A DNA stretch of 64,000 nucleotides from CAZGXI01 sp964529715 (GTDB lineage: Bacteria > Chloroflexota > Anaerolineae > Aggregatilineales > Ch27). Each line of letters opens with the position of its first letter. Positions within the stretch are counted from its first letter, which is position 1. A program made the position numbers and the translations under genes. Shown here piece after piece: positions 15,939 through 23,661 of this stretch. Location: the NCBI GenBank assembly GCA_964529715.1, contig CAZGXI010000007.1, forward strand, positions 1-64,000, read 5' to 3'. Under the pieces are notes generated by a model. The model was not told the DNA's origin. It did not search any database and saw nothing but the letters and a program-made list of their open reading frames with translations.

Positions 15939-16695
15939 TCAACTGCTGCCCGATTTGGAGGATCGCTTCCGAACTGCCCAGATTATTGGCAGCAACGATC
16001 TCATCAACCGTCACGCCATAACGCAACGCAATACGGAACAGGTTTTCCCCGGCCTGGACGACATGGATCGTCTGTCCGCCCGATTCCTGCGGCGGCGTAA
16101 CGGTCGGTTGCGCAGTAGGGGCCTCGCCCGCGGGAGAAGCAACGGTCGGCTGCGGCGCGCCGGGTGTGCCGCAGTTAGGAATGACCAGTTCCTGTCCTTC
16201 GGTCAGGCGGTCCGGGTTCGTCAGATTATTGACCTCGATGAGCTGCGCCAGCGTGACGTTGTGTGTCGTGGCGATGTGATACGCCGTGTCACCCGGCTGT
16301 ACCCGATACACACAGGGGTCCGCCAGACCCAGCGCCGTCGGTGTCGGTTGTAGGCCCTGCGTGGGCACTGGTGTCGCCGTCGGCATTCCCGGAATGGGCG
16401 TATAGGTCGGGCCGGCGGCAAAAGGAACCGTGCCCGTTGCGCCGGGAATAGCCAACGCGACGGTTGGCGTCGGGCCGGCCAGGGTGGGCATGGCGGTTAC
16501 GTCTGGCCCTTGACCGGGAACAAAAGGCGTCACGAAAGCCGTCGGCGTGGCAAGGAGCGTAGGCGATGGGCCGGGTAACAACGTCGCGCCTGCGCCGATA
16601 GTCGGCGCAATGCCAGGGCCGGCTTCTCGAAAGCAACCTGTCAACAGCAACACAACCAGCAGCAAAGGCAATCCTTTTTTTCCAACCCCCAACAT
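15928..16695 (-). CDS. LysM-domain lipoprotein
   Basis: A 255-residue predicted lipoprotein. The signal peptide ends in the lipobox LLLTGC, so Cys near residue 22 would be lipidated. A Pro/Thr-rich linker of about 100 residues leads to two LysM domains: YRVQPGDTAYHIATTHNVTL and, after a second linker, HVVQAGENLFRIALRYGVTV with a final IGQQLIIP. LysM domains bind N-acetylglucosamine-containing glycans such as peptidoglycan, so the protein probably links membrane and wall. The start is ATG 16695, with CAGGAG 9 nt upstream. It lies 25 nt after a small TM protein with the same Pro/Thr-rich style, probably in one operon. Confidence 0.85.
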   Translation of the reverse strand: MLGVGKKGLPLLLVVLLLTGCFREAGPGIAPTIGAGATLLPGPSPTLLATPTAFVTPFVPGQGPDVTAMPTLAGPTPTVALAIPGATGTVPFAAGPTYTPIPGMPTATPVPTQGLQPTPTALGLADPCVYRVQPGDTAYHIATTHNVTLAQLIEVNNLTNPDRLTEGQELVIPNCGTPGAPQPTVASPAGEAPTAQPTVTPPQESGGQTIHVVQAGENLFRIALRYGVTVDEIVAANNLGSSEAILQIGQQLIIP

Positions 16696-16720
16696 CGGAA
16701 AATACTCCTGTTCAGTTTTC

Positions 16721-17074
16721 TTAAAATACAGACGGCGTGGCAACCGGAACAGTTCCGCCAGGCAATTGCACAGCAGGGACCGGCGTCGGTGCGTTGAGCG
16801 TCGCTGTCGATCCATGCCGGCCCGGCGACACGAACGTCGGAGTCGGCGGCAACGACAGCGTGACCCAGGCTTGAATCGTTGCGGCGACGTTGATCGTCGG
16901 GTAAATCGGCGGCAGCATCCAGGGCGTAGCGGTAGGTGTCGGAATCGGTGTTGGCTGCACAGCGACATGGATCACCAGGCCGACGACAATCACCGGCGTC
17001 AGGATCAGTGGCAGACAGCCGATTACCAGCAATACACGTAAAACAATGTTCTCGCGGTTCGCCTGCAAAATCAC
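16721..17074 (-). CDS. Small membrane-anchored Pro/Thr-rich protein
   Basis: A 117-residue protein: a short charged N-terminus, one long hydrophobic helix (VLRVLLVIGCLPLILTPVIV), then an external Pro/Thr-rich tail (PTPIPTPTATP and PTPTFVSPG). No domain is recognisable. The tail style is the same as in the linker of the LysM lipoprotein downstream, so the two probably act together at the cell surface. ATG 17074 is preceded by a weak GGG-rich region. Confidence 0.6.
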   Translation of the reverse strand: MILQANRENIVLRVLLVIGCLPLILTPVIVVGLVIHVAVQPTPIPTPTATPWMLPPIYPTINVAATIQAWVTLSLPPTPTFVSPGRHGSTATLNAPTPVPAVQLPGGTVPVATPSVF

Positions 17075-17199
17075 CCTCAGTGTTCAGCCGACACAGACAG
17101 GCTCCTCGCGCCGATTATGCGCCGGAGTGCGTCTCAGGGCAAGCATAGCGCGCTGTAGGCCACAGAAGCGCGCAACCGATCCGCCCCTTGCCCCGTACA

Positions 17200-17208
17200 T
17201 GTTATACT
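17200..17208 (+). promoter_or_regulatory. Extended -10 promoter
   Basis: TGT-TATACT at 17200-17208, with no clear -35, about 40 nt before the LppX-like gene. Confidence 0.45.
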
Positions 17209-17250
17209 AGAAAGTCGCGCAGAACACCTCATAGCCTGGAGGAATCTCGT

Positions 17251-17970
17251 ATGCAGCGGTTGTGGTGGTTTGGCTTGTGTGCGCTTCTATTGGTCAGCTG
17301 CGGCGGCAATCCGGCCACACCGACTCCACAACCGCTGGCCTTGCTGGAACAGGCTGCGCAGAACATCCGCCAGGCCGAGAGCTTCGGTGTGACCATCGCG
17401 CGTGAAGGCGCGCCCGCCTTCATCGATACGTTGGGGCTGATCAACTTTGTGCGCGCCACCGGCGCCTATGTCGCGCCGGATCGGGTGCAGGCGCGGGTGC
17501 GGGCGCTGGTGGGCGGCATCGCTGGCGACGTGGATGTGATCGCCATCGGCGACCAGCAATACTATCGCCACAGCATTCTGACCGGTGGTCAGTGGATCAA
17601 CGCCGAATTCTCGCCCGGTTTCAACGCCCAGGAATTCGTGCAATCCGAGAGCGGCATAGGCCGGGCCTTGAGCGCGCTGACCGCGATCAGCGTCGTCGGC
17701 GTGGAAGACGTGGACGGCGTGGCGATGTGGCATCTCACCGGCGGCGCGCGGGGTAGCGAGATCGCCGCGCTGACCTTCGGCCTGATCCCGGCTCAGGCCG
17801 ATGTACAGATAGATATTTACATCCGCGTGGACAATGGGCGTGCGGAACGGATGGTCATCTTCGAGCCGGACACAGGCACAGTGGACGCCCAGGGCCAGCC
17901 GGAGACGCGCACCTGGATGGTGGAGCTTTACGACTATAACGGCGATCACCTCATCGAAGCGCCGGTATAG
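17251..17970 (+). CDS. LppX/LprAFG-like lipoprotein
   Basis: A 239-residue predicted lipoprotein (lipobox LLVSCG, Cys near residue 18). The remainder resembles the LppX/LprAFG family, a one-domain beta-sheet shell with a hydrophobic cavity that carries lipids in actinobacteria. Family-like stretches include ALLEQAAQNIRQAESFGVTI near the start, FVRATGAYVAPDRVQARVRA, and WHLTGGARGSEIA in the C-terminal half. It probably carries or senses a lipid outside the membrane. GGAGG lies 8 nt before ATG 17251. It is followed by the MFS exporter gene 81 nt downstream, a pairing also known for LprG with the Rv1410 exporter in mycobacteria, which supports a joint role in lipid export. Confidence 0.75.
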   Translation: MQRLWWFGLCALLLVSCGGNPATPTPQPLALLEQAAQNIRQAESFGVTIAREGAPAFIDTLGLINFVRATGAYVAPDRVQARVRALVGGIAGDVDVIAIGDQQYYRHSILTGGQWINAEFSPGFNAQEFVQSESGIGRALSALTAISVVGVEDVDGVAMWHLTGGARGSEIAALTFGLIPAQADVQIDIYIRVDNGRAERMVIFEPDTGTVDAQGQPETRTWMVELYDYNGDHLIEAPV

Positions 17971-18051
17971 GCGACGCAGTGAGTAAATGCAAAGCTGGGC
18001 TGCTGACTGCATTTCCCGGCAGTTGCGCGGTAGGCTGAAAGATCGCGCCGT

Positions 18052-19725
18052 ATGCAAAATCCAACTCAAAACTCAAAACTCAGAACGCTTAACTTTTCTT
18101 CTCCCTCCCCCTGGTTGATCTTGGCGCTGGTCGGCGTGCCGGTATTCATTGGTGCGCTGGATGTCACGATCATCTCGGCAATTCTGCCGGAAGTGCTGGT
18201 ACAGTTTCAGCTTCCGGTTGAGAGCAGCCTGGATGACCTGGCCTGGGCGGTCAGCGGCTACCTGCTGGCCTACACCATCTCGATGACCTTCATGGGCCGT
18301 GTTTCCGATCTGATCGGGCGGCGCAGGACCTATCTGATCTGTTTGGTGATCTTCATCGCCGGATCGGTCTGGGTGGCAACGGCTAACACCCTGCCTGCCC
18401 AGATGATCGAGGGGCTGCTCCGGCGGATGGGACAGCGTCCTGACCCCGCCCAGGTTGCCCTGGCATCGCTGGTAATCGGGCGGGTGATCCAGGCGTTCGG
18501 CGGCGGGGCGCTCGTGCCGATCAGCATGGCGCTGGTAGGCGATTTGTTCCCGCCGCACCGCCGCGCCCAGCCGCTCGGTCTGATCGGGGCGATTGACACC
18601 GCCGGCTGGGTGGTGGGTCACCTGTACGGCGGCGTGATGGTCCAGATCGTAGACTGGCAAACGCTATTCTGGCTGAACGTCCCGGTTGGGCTGGCAGCAT
18701 TTGTGATTACCTGGCTTGCGCTGCGGCGGGTCGAGCAGCCGCGCGCGCCGGGCCGCTTTGACTTCGCCGGAGCCGTGCTGCTCGGCCTGACACTGGCGGC
18801 GATCAGCATCGGCCTGGGCGCAAACACCGAAGTCACTGTCGATGTGACCACCTTCGCGCAGCTTTCTGCCATGCCGCCCTACGCCGGGCCGCTGCTGCTA
18901 TGCGGCGCGGTGGCTTTCGTACTGTTTGTGCTGGTCGAACGGCAGCGCAGGCATCCCCTAATCGACCTGAACCTGTTCCGCAGGCGAAACTTCGCCAGCG
19001 GCAATCTGATCAGCCTGGTGGTCGGTTTTGCCCTGATGATCGGCTTGGTCGGGCCGCCGATCCTGATCAACATCCGCGCGCCAGATATGGCTCACCTCAC
19101 CGAGGCGGCACTGCCGGTCGGGATTGTGATGAGCGCGTTGACCATCCCGATGGCGCTGGCGGCGATCCCCGGCGGCTGGCTGAGCGACCGCTTCGGCCAC
19201 CGCGCCCCGACCGTGTTCGGGTTGCTGCTGGCAGCGGTCGGCTTCGTGCTGGCCGGCCTGACGTGGTTCGAGACGGTCACATATACCGAAATGGCGCTAC
19301 ACATGATCCTGGTCGGCACCGGCCTGGGACTCACCTTCTCGCCGACCAGCGCCGCCGTGCTCAACGCTGCGCCAGACGATCAGCGCGGCATCGCCTCTGC
19401 CATCGACGATATGCTGCGGCTGATGGGCATGACCCTGGCTTCCTCTGCGCTAACGACAATTGCCCTGCGGCGCGTCTCGATGCTGGCTGTAAGCCAAATC
19501 GGCCAGGAAGTTGCCATGACGCAGGAGGCGGTGAACATGTACGTCACCATCACCGCCCAGGTGATCCGCGAGCTGGCGCTGTTTGGGGCGCTGCTGTGCC
19601 TGCTGGCGCTGATCCCGGCCTGGCTGCTGCGCGGCGGGCGGGCGAAGGATTTCGCCGCCGAACACCCGCAGCCCCAAAAAACGATCATCGGCGATATGGG
19701 TGTGAGAGAACCGGGAGTAAAATAA
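18052..19725 (+). CDS. MFS exporter, DHA2 (14-TM) family
   Basis: A 557-residue proton-driven exporter. Features are a first TM with GALDVTIISAILPEVLVQF (motif D1 of DHA2 antiporters), the loop 2-3 motif GRVSDLIGRRRTYLI (motif A), QAFGGGALVPISMALVGDLF (motif C region), and about 14 hydrophobic helices. Compared with typical EmrB-like proteins it has an insertion after TM3-4 (LLRRMGQRPDPAQVALAS). The LppX-like lipoprotein upstream recalls the mycobacterial LprG-Rv1410 (P55) pair, where P55 is an MFS exporter of triacylglycerides. The thioesterase downstream starts 2 nt after its stop, so they are translationally linked. Confidence 0.88.
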   Translation: MQNPTQNSKLRTLNFSSPSPWLILALVGVPVFIGALDVTIISAILPEVLVQFQLPVESSLDDLAWAVSGYLLAYTISMTFMGRVSDLIGRRRTYLICLVIFIAGSVWVATANTLPAQMIEGLLRRMGQRPDPAQVALASLVIGRVIQAFGGGALVPISMALVGDLFPPHRRAQPLGLIGAIDTAGWVVGHLYGGVMVQIVDWQTLFWLNVPVGLAAFVITWLALRRVEQPRAPGRFDFAGAVLLGLTLAAISIGLGANTEVTVDVTTFAQLSAMPPYAGPLLLCGAVAFVLFVLVERQRRHPLIDLNLFRRRNFASGNLISLVVGFALMIGLVGPPILINIRAPDMAHLTEAALPVGIVMSALTIPMALAAIPGGWLSDRFGHRAPTVFGLLLAAVGFVLAGLTWFETVTYTEMALHMILVGTGLGLTFSPTSAAVLNAAPDDQRGIASAIDDMLRLMGMTLASSALTTIALRRVSMLAVSQIGQEVAMTQEAVNMYVTITAQVIRELALFGALLCLLALIPAWLLRGGRAKDFAAEHPQPQKTIIGDMGVREPGVK

Positions 19726-19727
19726 CC

Positions 19728-20129
19728 ATGACCGACCTCGCGCCTGGATTGACCGGCGAATGTCGGTGGACCGTGACCGACGATCTGACCGCCGCCCGGA
19801 TCGGCAGTGGGCTGGTCGCCGTCTTTTCGACGCCGATGCTGGTCGGCCTGATGGAAAGCGCCGCCGTTGGCGCCCTCAAGGACGCACTGGAGCCGGGTCT
19901 GACGAGCGTAGGTACGCGCATCGACGTGAAGCACCTAGCCGCGACGCCGGTCGGCTTGCAAGTACGAGCAACAGCGACGCTCAAGGAAGTGGACGGACGG
20001 CGGCTGGTCTTCGAGATCGAAGCCTGGGATGATGTGGAGAAAATCGGCGAGGCGACCCACGAACGTTTTATCGTGAACCTGCAACGCTTTGAGGCGCGCG
20101 CCGCGCAAAAACACACCCGAAAAGAGTGA
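19728..20129 (+). CDS. Hotdog-fold thioesterase (FlK-like)
   Basis: A 133-residue single-domain hotdog protein. It starts MTDLAPGLTGECRWTVTDDL and has STPMLVGLMESAAVGALKDA, the T-P...M-E pattern of fluoroacetyl-CoA thioesterase-like proteins, then GTRIDVKHLAATPVGLQVRA with the conserved His. It would hydrolyse acyl-CoA or a related thioester. The ATG is 2 nt after the MFS stop, with GGGAG upstream. The last base of its stop codon is the first base of the MITE-like repeat, so the element insertion may have set the present C-terminus (AAQKHTRKE). Confidence 0.8.
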   Translation: MTDLAPGLTGECRWTVTDDLTAARIGSGLVAVFSTPMLVGLMESAAVGALKDALEPGLTSVGTRIDVKHLAATPVGLQVRATATLKEVDGRRLVFEIEAWDDVEKIGEATHERFIVNLQRFEARAAQKHTRKE

Positions 20130-20289
20130 GAGCGTGTTATGCACTTTCGTAGGCTAAAACGGCCCTCACCCCTGGCCCCTCTCCCGCAAGGCGAGGGGAA
20201 AATGCCGGACCTGCCCCCTCTCCATGAGGAAGAGGGGGTGGGGGTGAGAGCTGAGGCTAAACAAGCATCCAAAGTGCATAACACGCTCT
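20129..20289. mobile_element. 161-bp MITE-like element with 19-bp terminal inverted repeats
   Basis: AGAGCGTGTTATGCACTTT at 20129-20147 is repeated in perfect inverted orientation at 20271-20289. Inside are nested partial inverted repeats built from CCCTCACCCC and GGGGGTGAGAG. There is no ORF and no transposase nearby. This is the design of a non-autonomous miniature element or a large palindromic repeat. No clear target duplication is visible. Confidence 0.8.
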
Positions 20290-20367
20290 AACCACCAGAC
20301 GCACAACGGACGCCAGGATGGCTGTCTTCCGCTGCGTGCTCGTGGCGGCGAAAGAAAGAAGCGGACT

Positions 20368-20898
20368 GTGCTCTACCTCTCTTACACCCGTGAAGATGCC
20401 CTGCTCGCCCTGCGACTGGCCGAGGACCTGGCCGCGCTGGGTGTGGACGTATGGCTGGACCTGGACGAACTCGGCCCGGAAGCCGACTGGTCCGCTGCCC
20501 TGGACGCGGCTATTGCCGCCAGCGAAGGCGTGATTCTGGTGCTTTCACCGGAGGCCATGCGCCGTGAACATATCCGGCGCGAACTGCGGCAGATTTTCCA
20601 GGCCGAGAAACCGTTATACCTGGCCGTCGCCCGTCCATCCCCCTGGCGCGAGTGGCTTCAGGGGCTGCCGTTTGCCGACTTCACACAGGATTACGAAGCC
20701 GGGCTGAATGCTCTGCTGCTGGTGCTCACCGGCGAACCGGGAAGTGCCGATGAAGTGGGGGATGACCCCGCCGAGGCGTTTCTGCGCGCGGCAGAAGATC
20801 AGAAAAGCCGCCCGCAGAAGCCCCATCGAAAAGAGCAAGAAGAACAGCGCCAGAAGCGCGAATCCCTGCTTGGTCGGCTACGACGGCGCTTTCACTGA
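20368..20898 (+). CDS. TIR-domain protein
   Basis: A 176-residue protein that is almost only a TIR domain: LYLSYTREDALLALRLAEDL at the start (box 1 with SY), GVDVWLDLDELGPEADW (box 2 region), GVILVLSPEAMRREHIRREL, where the Glu in HIRREL is at the place of the catalytic Glu of NAD-cleaving TIRs, then a charged C-terminal tail rich in Lys/Glu/Arg. Bacterial TIR domains either signal by protein contact or cleave NAD in anti-phage systems. No Thoeris, CBASS or Argonaute partner is next to it, so its role is open. The start is GTG 20368 with only a weak purine-rich site. Confidence 0.72.
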   Translation: MLYLSYTREDALLALRLAEDLAALGVDVWLDLDELGPEADWSAALDAAIAASEGVILVLSPEAMRREHIRRELRQIFQAEKPLYLAVARPSPWREWLQGLPFADFTQDYEAGLNALLLVLTGEPGSADEVGDDPAEAFLRAAEDQKSRPQKPHRKEQEEQRQKRESLLGRLRRRFH

Positions 20899-20910
20899 GC
20901 GCCCGCAGAA

Positions 20911-20935
20911 CGTCATCTGCACATCGCAGATGACG
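20911..20935. terminator. Hairpin between convergent genes
   Basis: CGTCATCTGC and GCAGATGACG form a perfect 10-bp stem with a 5-nt loop between the TIR gene and the convergent lipoprotein gene. No T-run. Confidence 0.5.
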
Positions 20936-20946
20936 ACACGACACAC

Positions 20947-21744
20947 TCAACAGCCGAACGGGATACTGATGTTCTGCGCCACGCCCAGATCGTAAACGTC
21001 GTAGCGGACGAACACCTGCCCGGTGACGGGAAGCTGGCTCTCGAACAGCCGCACGTTGGTCACATCCACATTGGCGTAGTAGCGCACGACCACATTGTGC
21101 AGCGGCGCGACCCATAGTTCCCCACTGCTTAATTGGAGCGCGCTGTTCTCGATGGCATGAACAGCAGGCAGAGTCATGCTGGGCAGGGTGACATCATACC
21201 GATACGCCTCCACGCCGTTGAGGACGGCATGGGTGCCGCTGTATGGCGCTGCCGTCACGCCGCCGATCAAAGTCCCGGCTTCCAAGCCGGCAATGGTGCG
21301 GGCGGTATCTTCAACGTTGAGCAAGCAGCGCCCGTTGGCATCCACTAGATAATAGGCATCGCCCAGGCGCACCCCCTCAAAACGGCGCGGTTCCGCCACG
21401 AAAGAATCGCCTTCAGCTGCCAGCACTACGCGGCGCGCCTGAGCCACATCGTCCCACCAGACCTCGGCACGGATGTAGCCGGAAGTCTGGCGTGATGTCT
21501 GCCCAAAGGCGCCCTCGAAGCGCATCTCGACTGTATAACGATACCCCGGCAGGTCATTCAGGTGGTCATCAACAGATGGGAAAGCAACCGTCCCGAAGCC
21601 GGGCGGCGGTGCGGCGGCAGTCAGCGCCAGGGCAGTCGCCAGCGAATCAGGATCAAATGGCGGCGGTGGTGGTGTCTGCCCTAAGCCCTGGCAACCCGCC
21701 AGGAGAATCACCAGCACGGCGAGGAAAAACCGGGACTTTCCCAT
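20947..21744 (-). CDS. Predicted lipoprotein, function unknown
   Basis: A 265-residue protein with a signal peptide and lipobox LLAGCQ (Cys near 18), then a Pro-rich spacer. The rest is beta-rich, with GYRYTVEMRFEGAFG, AYYLVDANGRCLLNVEDTAR and VVRYYANVDVTNVRLFESQL. The general form is that of LolA/LppX-like lipid-binding shells, similar in style to the lipoprotein at 17251, but I cannot assign a family with confidence. A strong AGGAGGTGG ribosome site precedes ATG 21744. Confidence 0.65.
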   Translation of the reverse strand: MGKSRFFLAVLVILLAGCQGLGQTPPPPPFDPDSLATALALTAAAPPPGFGTVAFPSVDDHLNDLPGYRYTVEMRFEGAFGQTSRQTSGYIRAEVWWDDVAQARRVVLAAEGDSFVAEPRRFEGVRLGDAYYLVDANGRCLLNVEDTARTIAGLEAGTLIGGVTAAPYSGTHAVLNGVEAYRYDVTLPSMTLPAVHAIENSALQLSSGELWVAPLHNVVVRYYANVDVTNVRLFESQLPVTGQVFVRYDVYDLGVAQNISIPFGC

Positions 21745-21795
21745 GCGTATCCACCTCCTAAGAAAACACAGTCGTCCGAACTTTGACAGAGCGAA

Positions 21796-22296
21796 TCAGT
21801 TCCGCCACAGCTTCCTCAGTGCAGCGCGAGTCATGAGTACCTGTTTATATTCTGGGTATTCCCACTCCAGGAGAATATGGTTGATAAGCGGCGTCAGATT
21901 GCTGGTGACCGTCAGATCGGGGGCCTCCAATGCACGCTGTACTTTAGCGATCAGCTCGTCCGGCCTTGACGGCAATACCAGGTAGTCGTACACCCCCAAC
22001 CTGATAGACCGCACCAGCAGCTGCGGAGTGATAGGCATGACCGTCATTATGATGGCGCGCGTGGGAACCCGTTCGCGTCTGAGCGCCTCCACCACATCGT
22101 ATCCGCTCATGAACGGCATTATGTCGTCTATGAGAGTCACGTCGGGCCGCGCTTCGATGGCCAGCGAGATCGCCTCGGCGGCGCTGGAGGCTCCTAAGAA
22201 TCTGGCTTCCGGGAATTTCATGGCCAACACTGTGCGGATAAACACGACCCTAGACAGACTGTCGTCAACAGCAAGGATAGTCAACGGTTGGGCCAC
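21796..22296 (-). CDS. CheY-like response regulator lacking the conserved lysine
   Basis: A 166-residue receiver-domain protein. It has the acidic pair DD at 11-12, the phosphoacceptor-like Asp57 in LIDDIMPFMSG, and the Thr in IIMTVMP. The usual K-P after beta5 is changed: the site reads DYLVLPSRPDEL, so the invariant Lys is missing, which normally impairs the phosphorylation-induced switch. The C-terminal 40 residues (LTPLINHILLEWEYPEYKQV) are not a standard DNA-binding domain. GTG 22296 has AAGGAG 8 nt upstream. No histidine kinase is adjacent. The M50 protease gene upstream on the same strand is separated by 117 nt. Confidence 0.82.
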   Translation of the reverse strand: MAQPLTILAVDDSLSRVVFIRTVLAMKFPEARFLGASSAAEAISLAIEARPDVTLIDDIMPFMSGYDVVEALRRERVPTRAIIMTVMPITPQLLVRSIRLGVYDYLVLPSRPDELIAKVQRALEAPDLTVTSNLTPLINHILLEWEYPEYKQVLMTRAALRKLWRN

Positions 22297-22413
22297 AAAT
22301 CAACTCCTTCGCGGACGCAGGCTGCGCCTGACACGATTAGCCTCCCCTGTTGATCACCCGTTGAAGAACCAATCTGACCTGTTTCTTTCGGGCAGCAAAA
22401 GAAAACATGCTCT

Positions 22414-23610
22414 TTAGAATAACTGCATCGGCGGGCGCAGCACCGGCTCGACCAGTTGGAGTGGATTCGGCACAAAAACCAGCACGAAGATCGCCAGCGT
22501 CAGCACGGCCAACGCACGGCGGCGACCATCTAGCGGCGTGATCATATCCAGCGGCGTGGCGTAGACTCGCCCAAACAGCAGCAACAGAAACACCCACAAC
22601 ATCCAGGCTTCAGAAACAAACAATGCCAACGCCGCCATGATCAGGATCGCCGGGCCGTAAAGCTGGCGCGCCCGGTTGCCCAACAGCGTAAACAGGACGT
22701 GCCCGCCATCAAGCTGCCCAATCGGGATCAGGTTCAACCCGGTGACAAACAGGCCGGTCCAACCCGCCTGGGCCAACTGATTTAAGAACACATCCACACG
22801 CCCATCAGGTAAAAAGCGCCCGTAAGTGACCACTTTGGCGAGCGCGTACAGGATCGAATTTCCTTCGAGGAGATAGGGTTCGCCCGTCGGCAAAGGACGC
22901 ACTTCCGCCGTCGCCAGACCGATCAACAAGATGGGAATGGCGAACACCAGCCCGGCCAGCGGCCCCGCCGCGCCCACATCGAACAACGCCTTGCGGTTGC
23001 GCATCGGCGCGCGAAGCTGAATGAACGCGCCAAGCGTTCCAAAGAAGCCAAATGGCAGCGGGATAAAGTACGGCAAAGTTACGGGCACACGATGATGGCG
23101 CGCAGCAAAATAATGCCCCAACTCATGCGCGCCTAGAATGAGGACAATACTCAGCGCGTAGGGCCAGCCGCGCCAGATTTCGGTTAACTGGCGATTCGGA
23201 TCGGTCAGCAGGGCGTCGCCCAGAGCGATGCCTGCTCCCACATACAGCAGGCTGAGCACTGTCAGGATGAACAACACCAGATTGGGCCACCAGGCGCGCG
23301 GCGGCGGGTTGATCCGACCGCTCATGATCTGGACCTGCTGCACATCTCCCTGCTCCCGGAAAGCCGCAGTGTAGTTCAGCGTAGCCAGACGTTCATCAAG
23401 CTGTGCATAAGCGTCCTCGGAATCTAGCAGCAGCCGACCCGTAAAAACCGCCGTTATACCGGGCAAGGGATGAAACTGCTCTGCCTCAATCAGAAAGACC
23501 TCGGCCACCGCCCGGCGCAGCGCATCAAACTGCCGCTCTTCAGCTGGTGGAGTGATCGTTTCCGGCAGAACGGGATTATCATGATTGTAAGAGGCCATTT
23601 CGTCGAGCAT
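22414..23610 (-). CDS. Site-2 protease family (M50) membrane metalloprotease
   Basis: A 398-residue membrane protease. Zinc ligands are HELGH (in LILGAHELGHYFAARHHRVP) in the centre and the Asp in GLNLIPIGQLDGGHVLFTLL. About seven hydrophobic helices are present, and a soluble N-terminal domain of about 105 residues comes first. This resembles the Chloroflexi/cyanobacterial EGY1-type M50 family, in which the PDZ is absent. It would cut membrane-bound substrates within the bilayer, such as anti-sigma factors, but no sigma factor gene is nearby. Start ATG/near 23610 is not strongly marked. Confidence 0.88.
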   Translation of the reverse strand: MLDEMASYNHDNPVLPETITPPAEERQFDALRRAVAEVFLIEAEQFHPLPGITAVFTGRLLLDSEDAYAQLDERLATLNYTAAFREQGDVQQVQIMSGRINPPPRAWWPNLVLFILTVLSLLYVGAGIALGDALLTDPNRQLTEIWRGWPYALSIVLILGAHELGHYFAARHHRVPVTLPYFIPLPFGFFGTLGAFIQLRAPMRNRKALFDVGAAGPLAGLVFAIPILLIGLATAEVRPLPTGEPYLLEGNSILYALAKVVTYGRFLPDGRVDVFLNQLAQAGWTGLFVTGLNLIPIGQLDGGHVLFTLLGNRARQLYGPAILIMAALALFVSEAWMLWVFLLLLFGRVYATPLDMITPLDGRRRALAVLTLAIFVLVFVPNPLQLVEPVLRPPMQLF

Positions 23611-23661
23611 GTAACCGTTGACCCTACCTCATCTTGTCTTAAGCCAACACCACACTCCCGA

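Noticed and set aside
16455..16700. Tandem repeat in the Pro/Thr linker of the LysM protein
   Set aside because: Degenerate low-complexity coding sequence, not a discrete repeat.
20129..20289. CRISPR repeat
   Set aside because: The element has inverted, not direct, repeats and no spacers.
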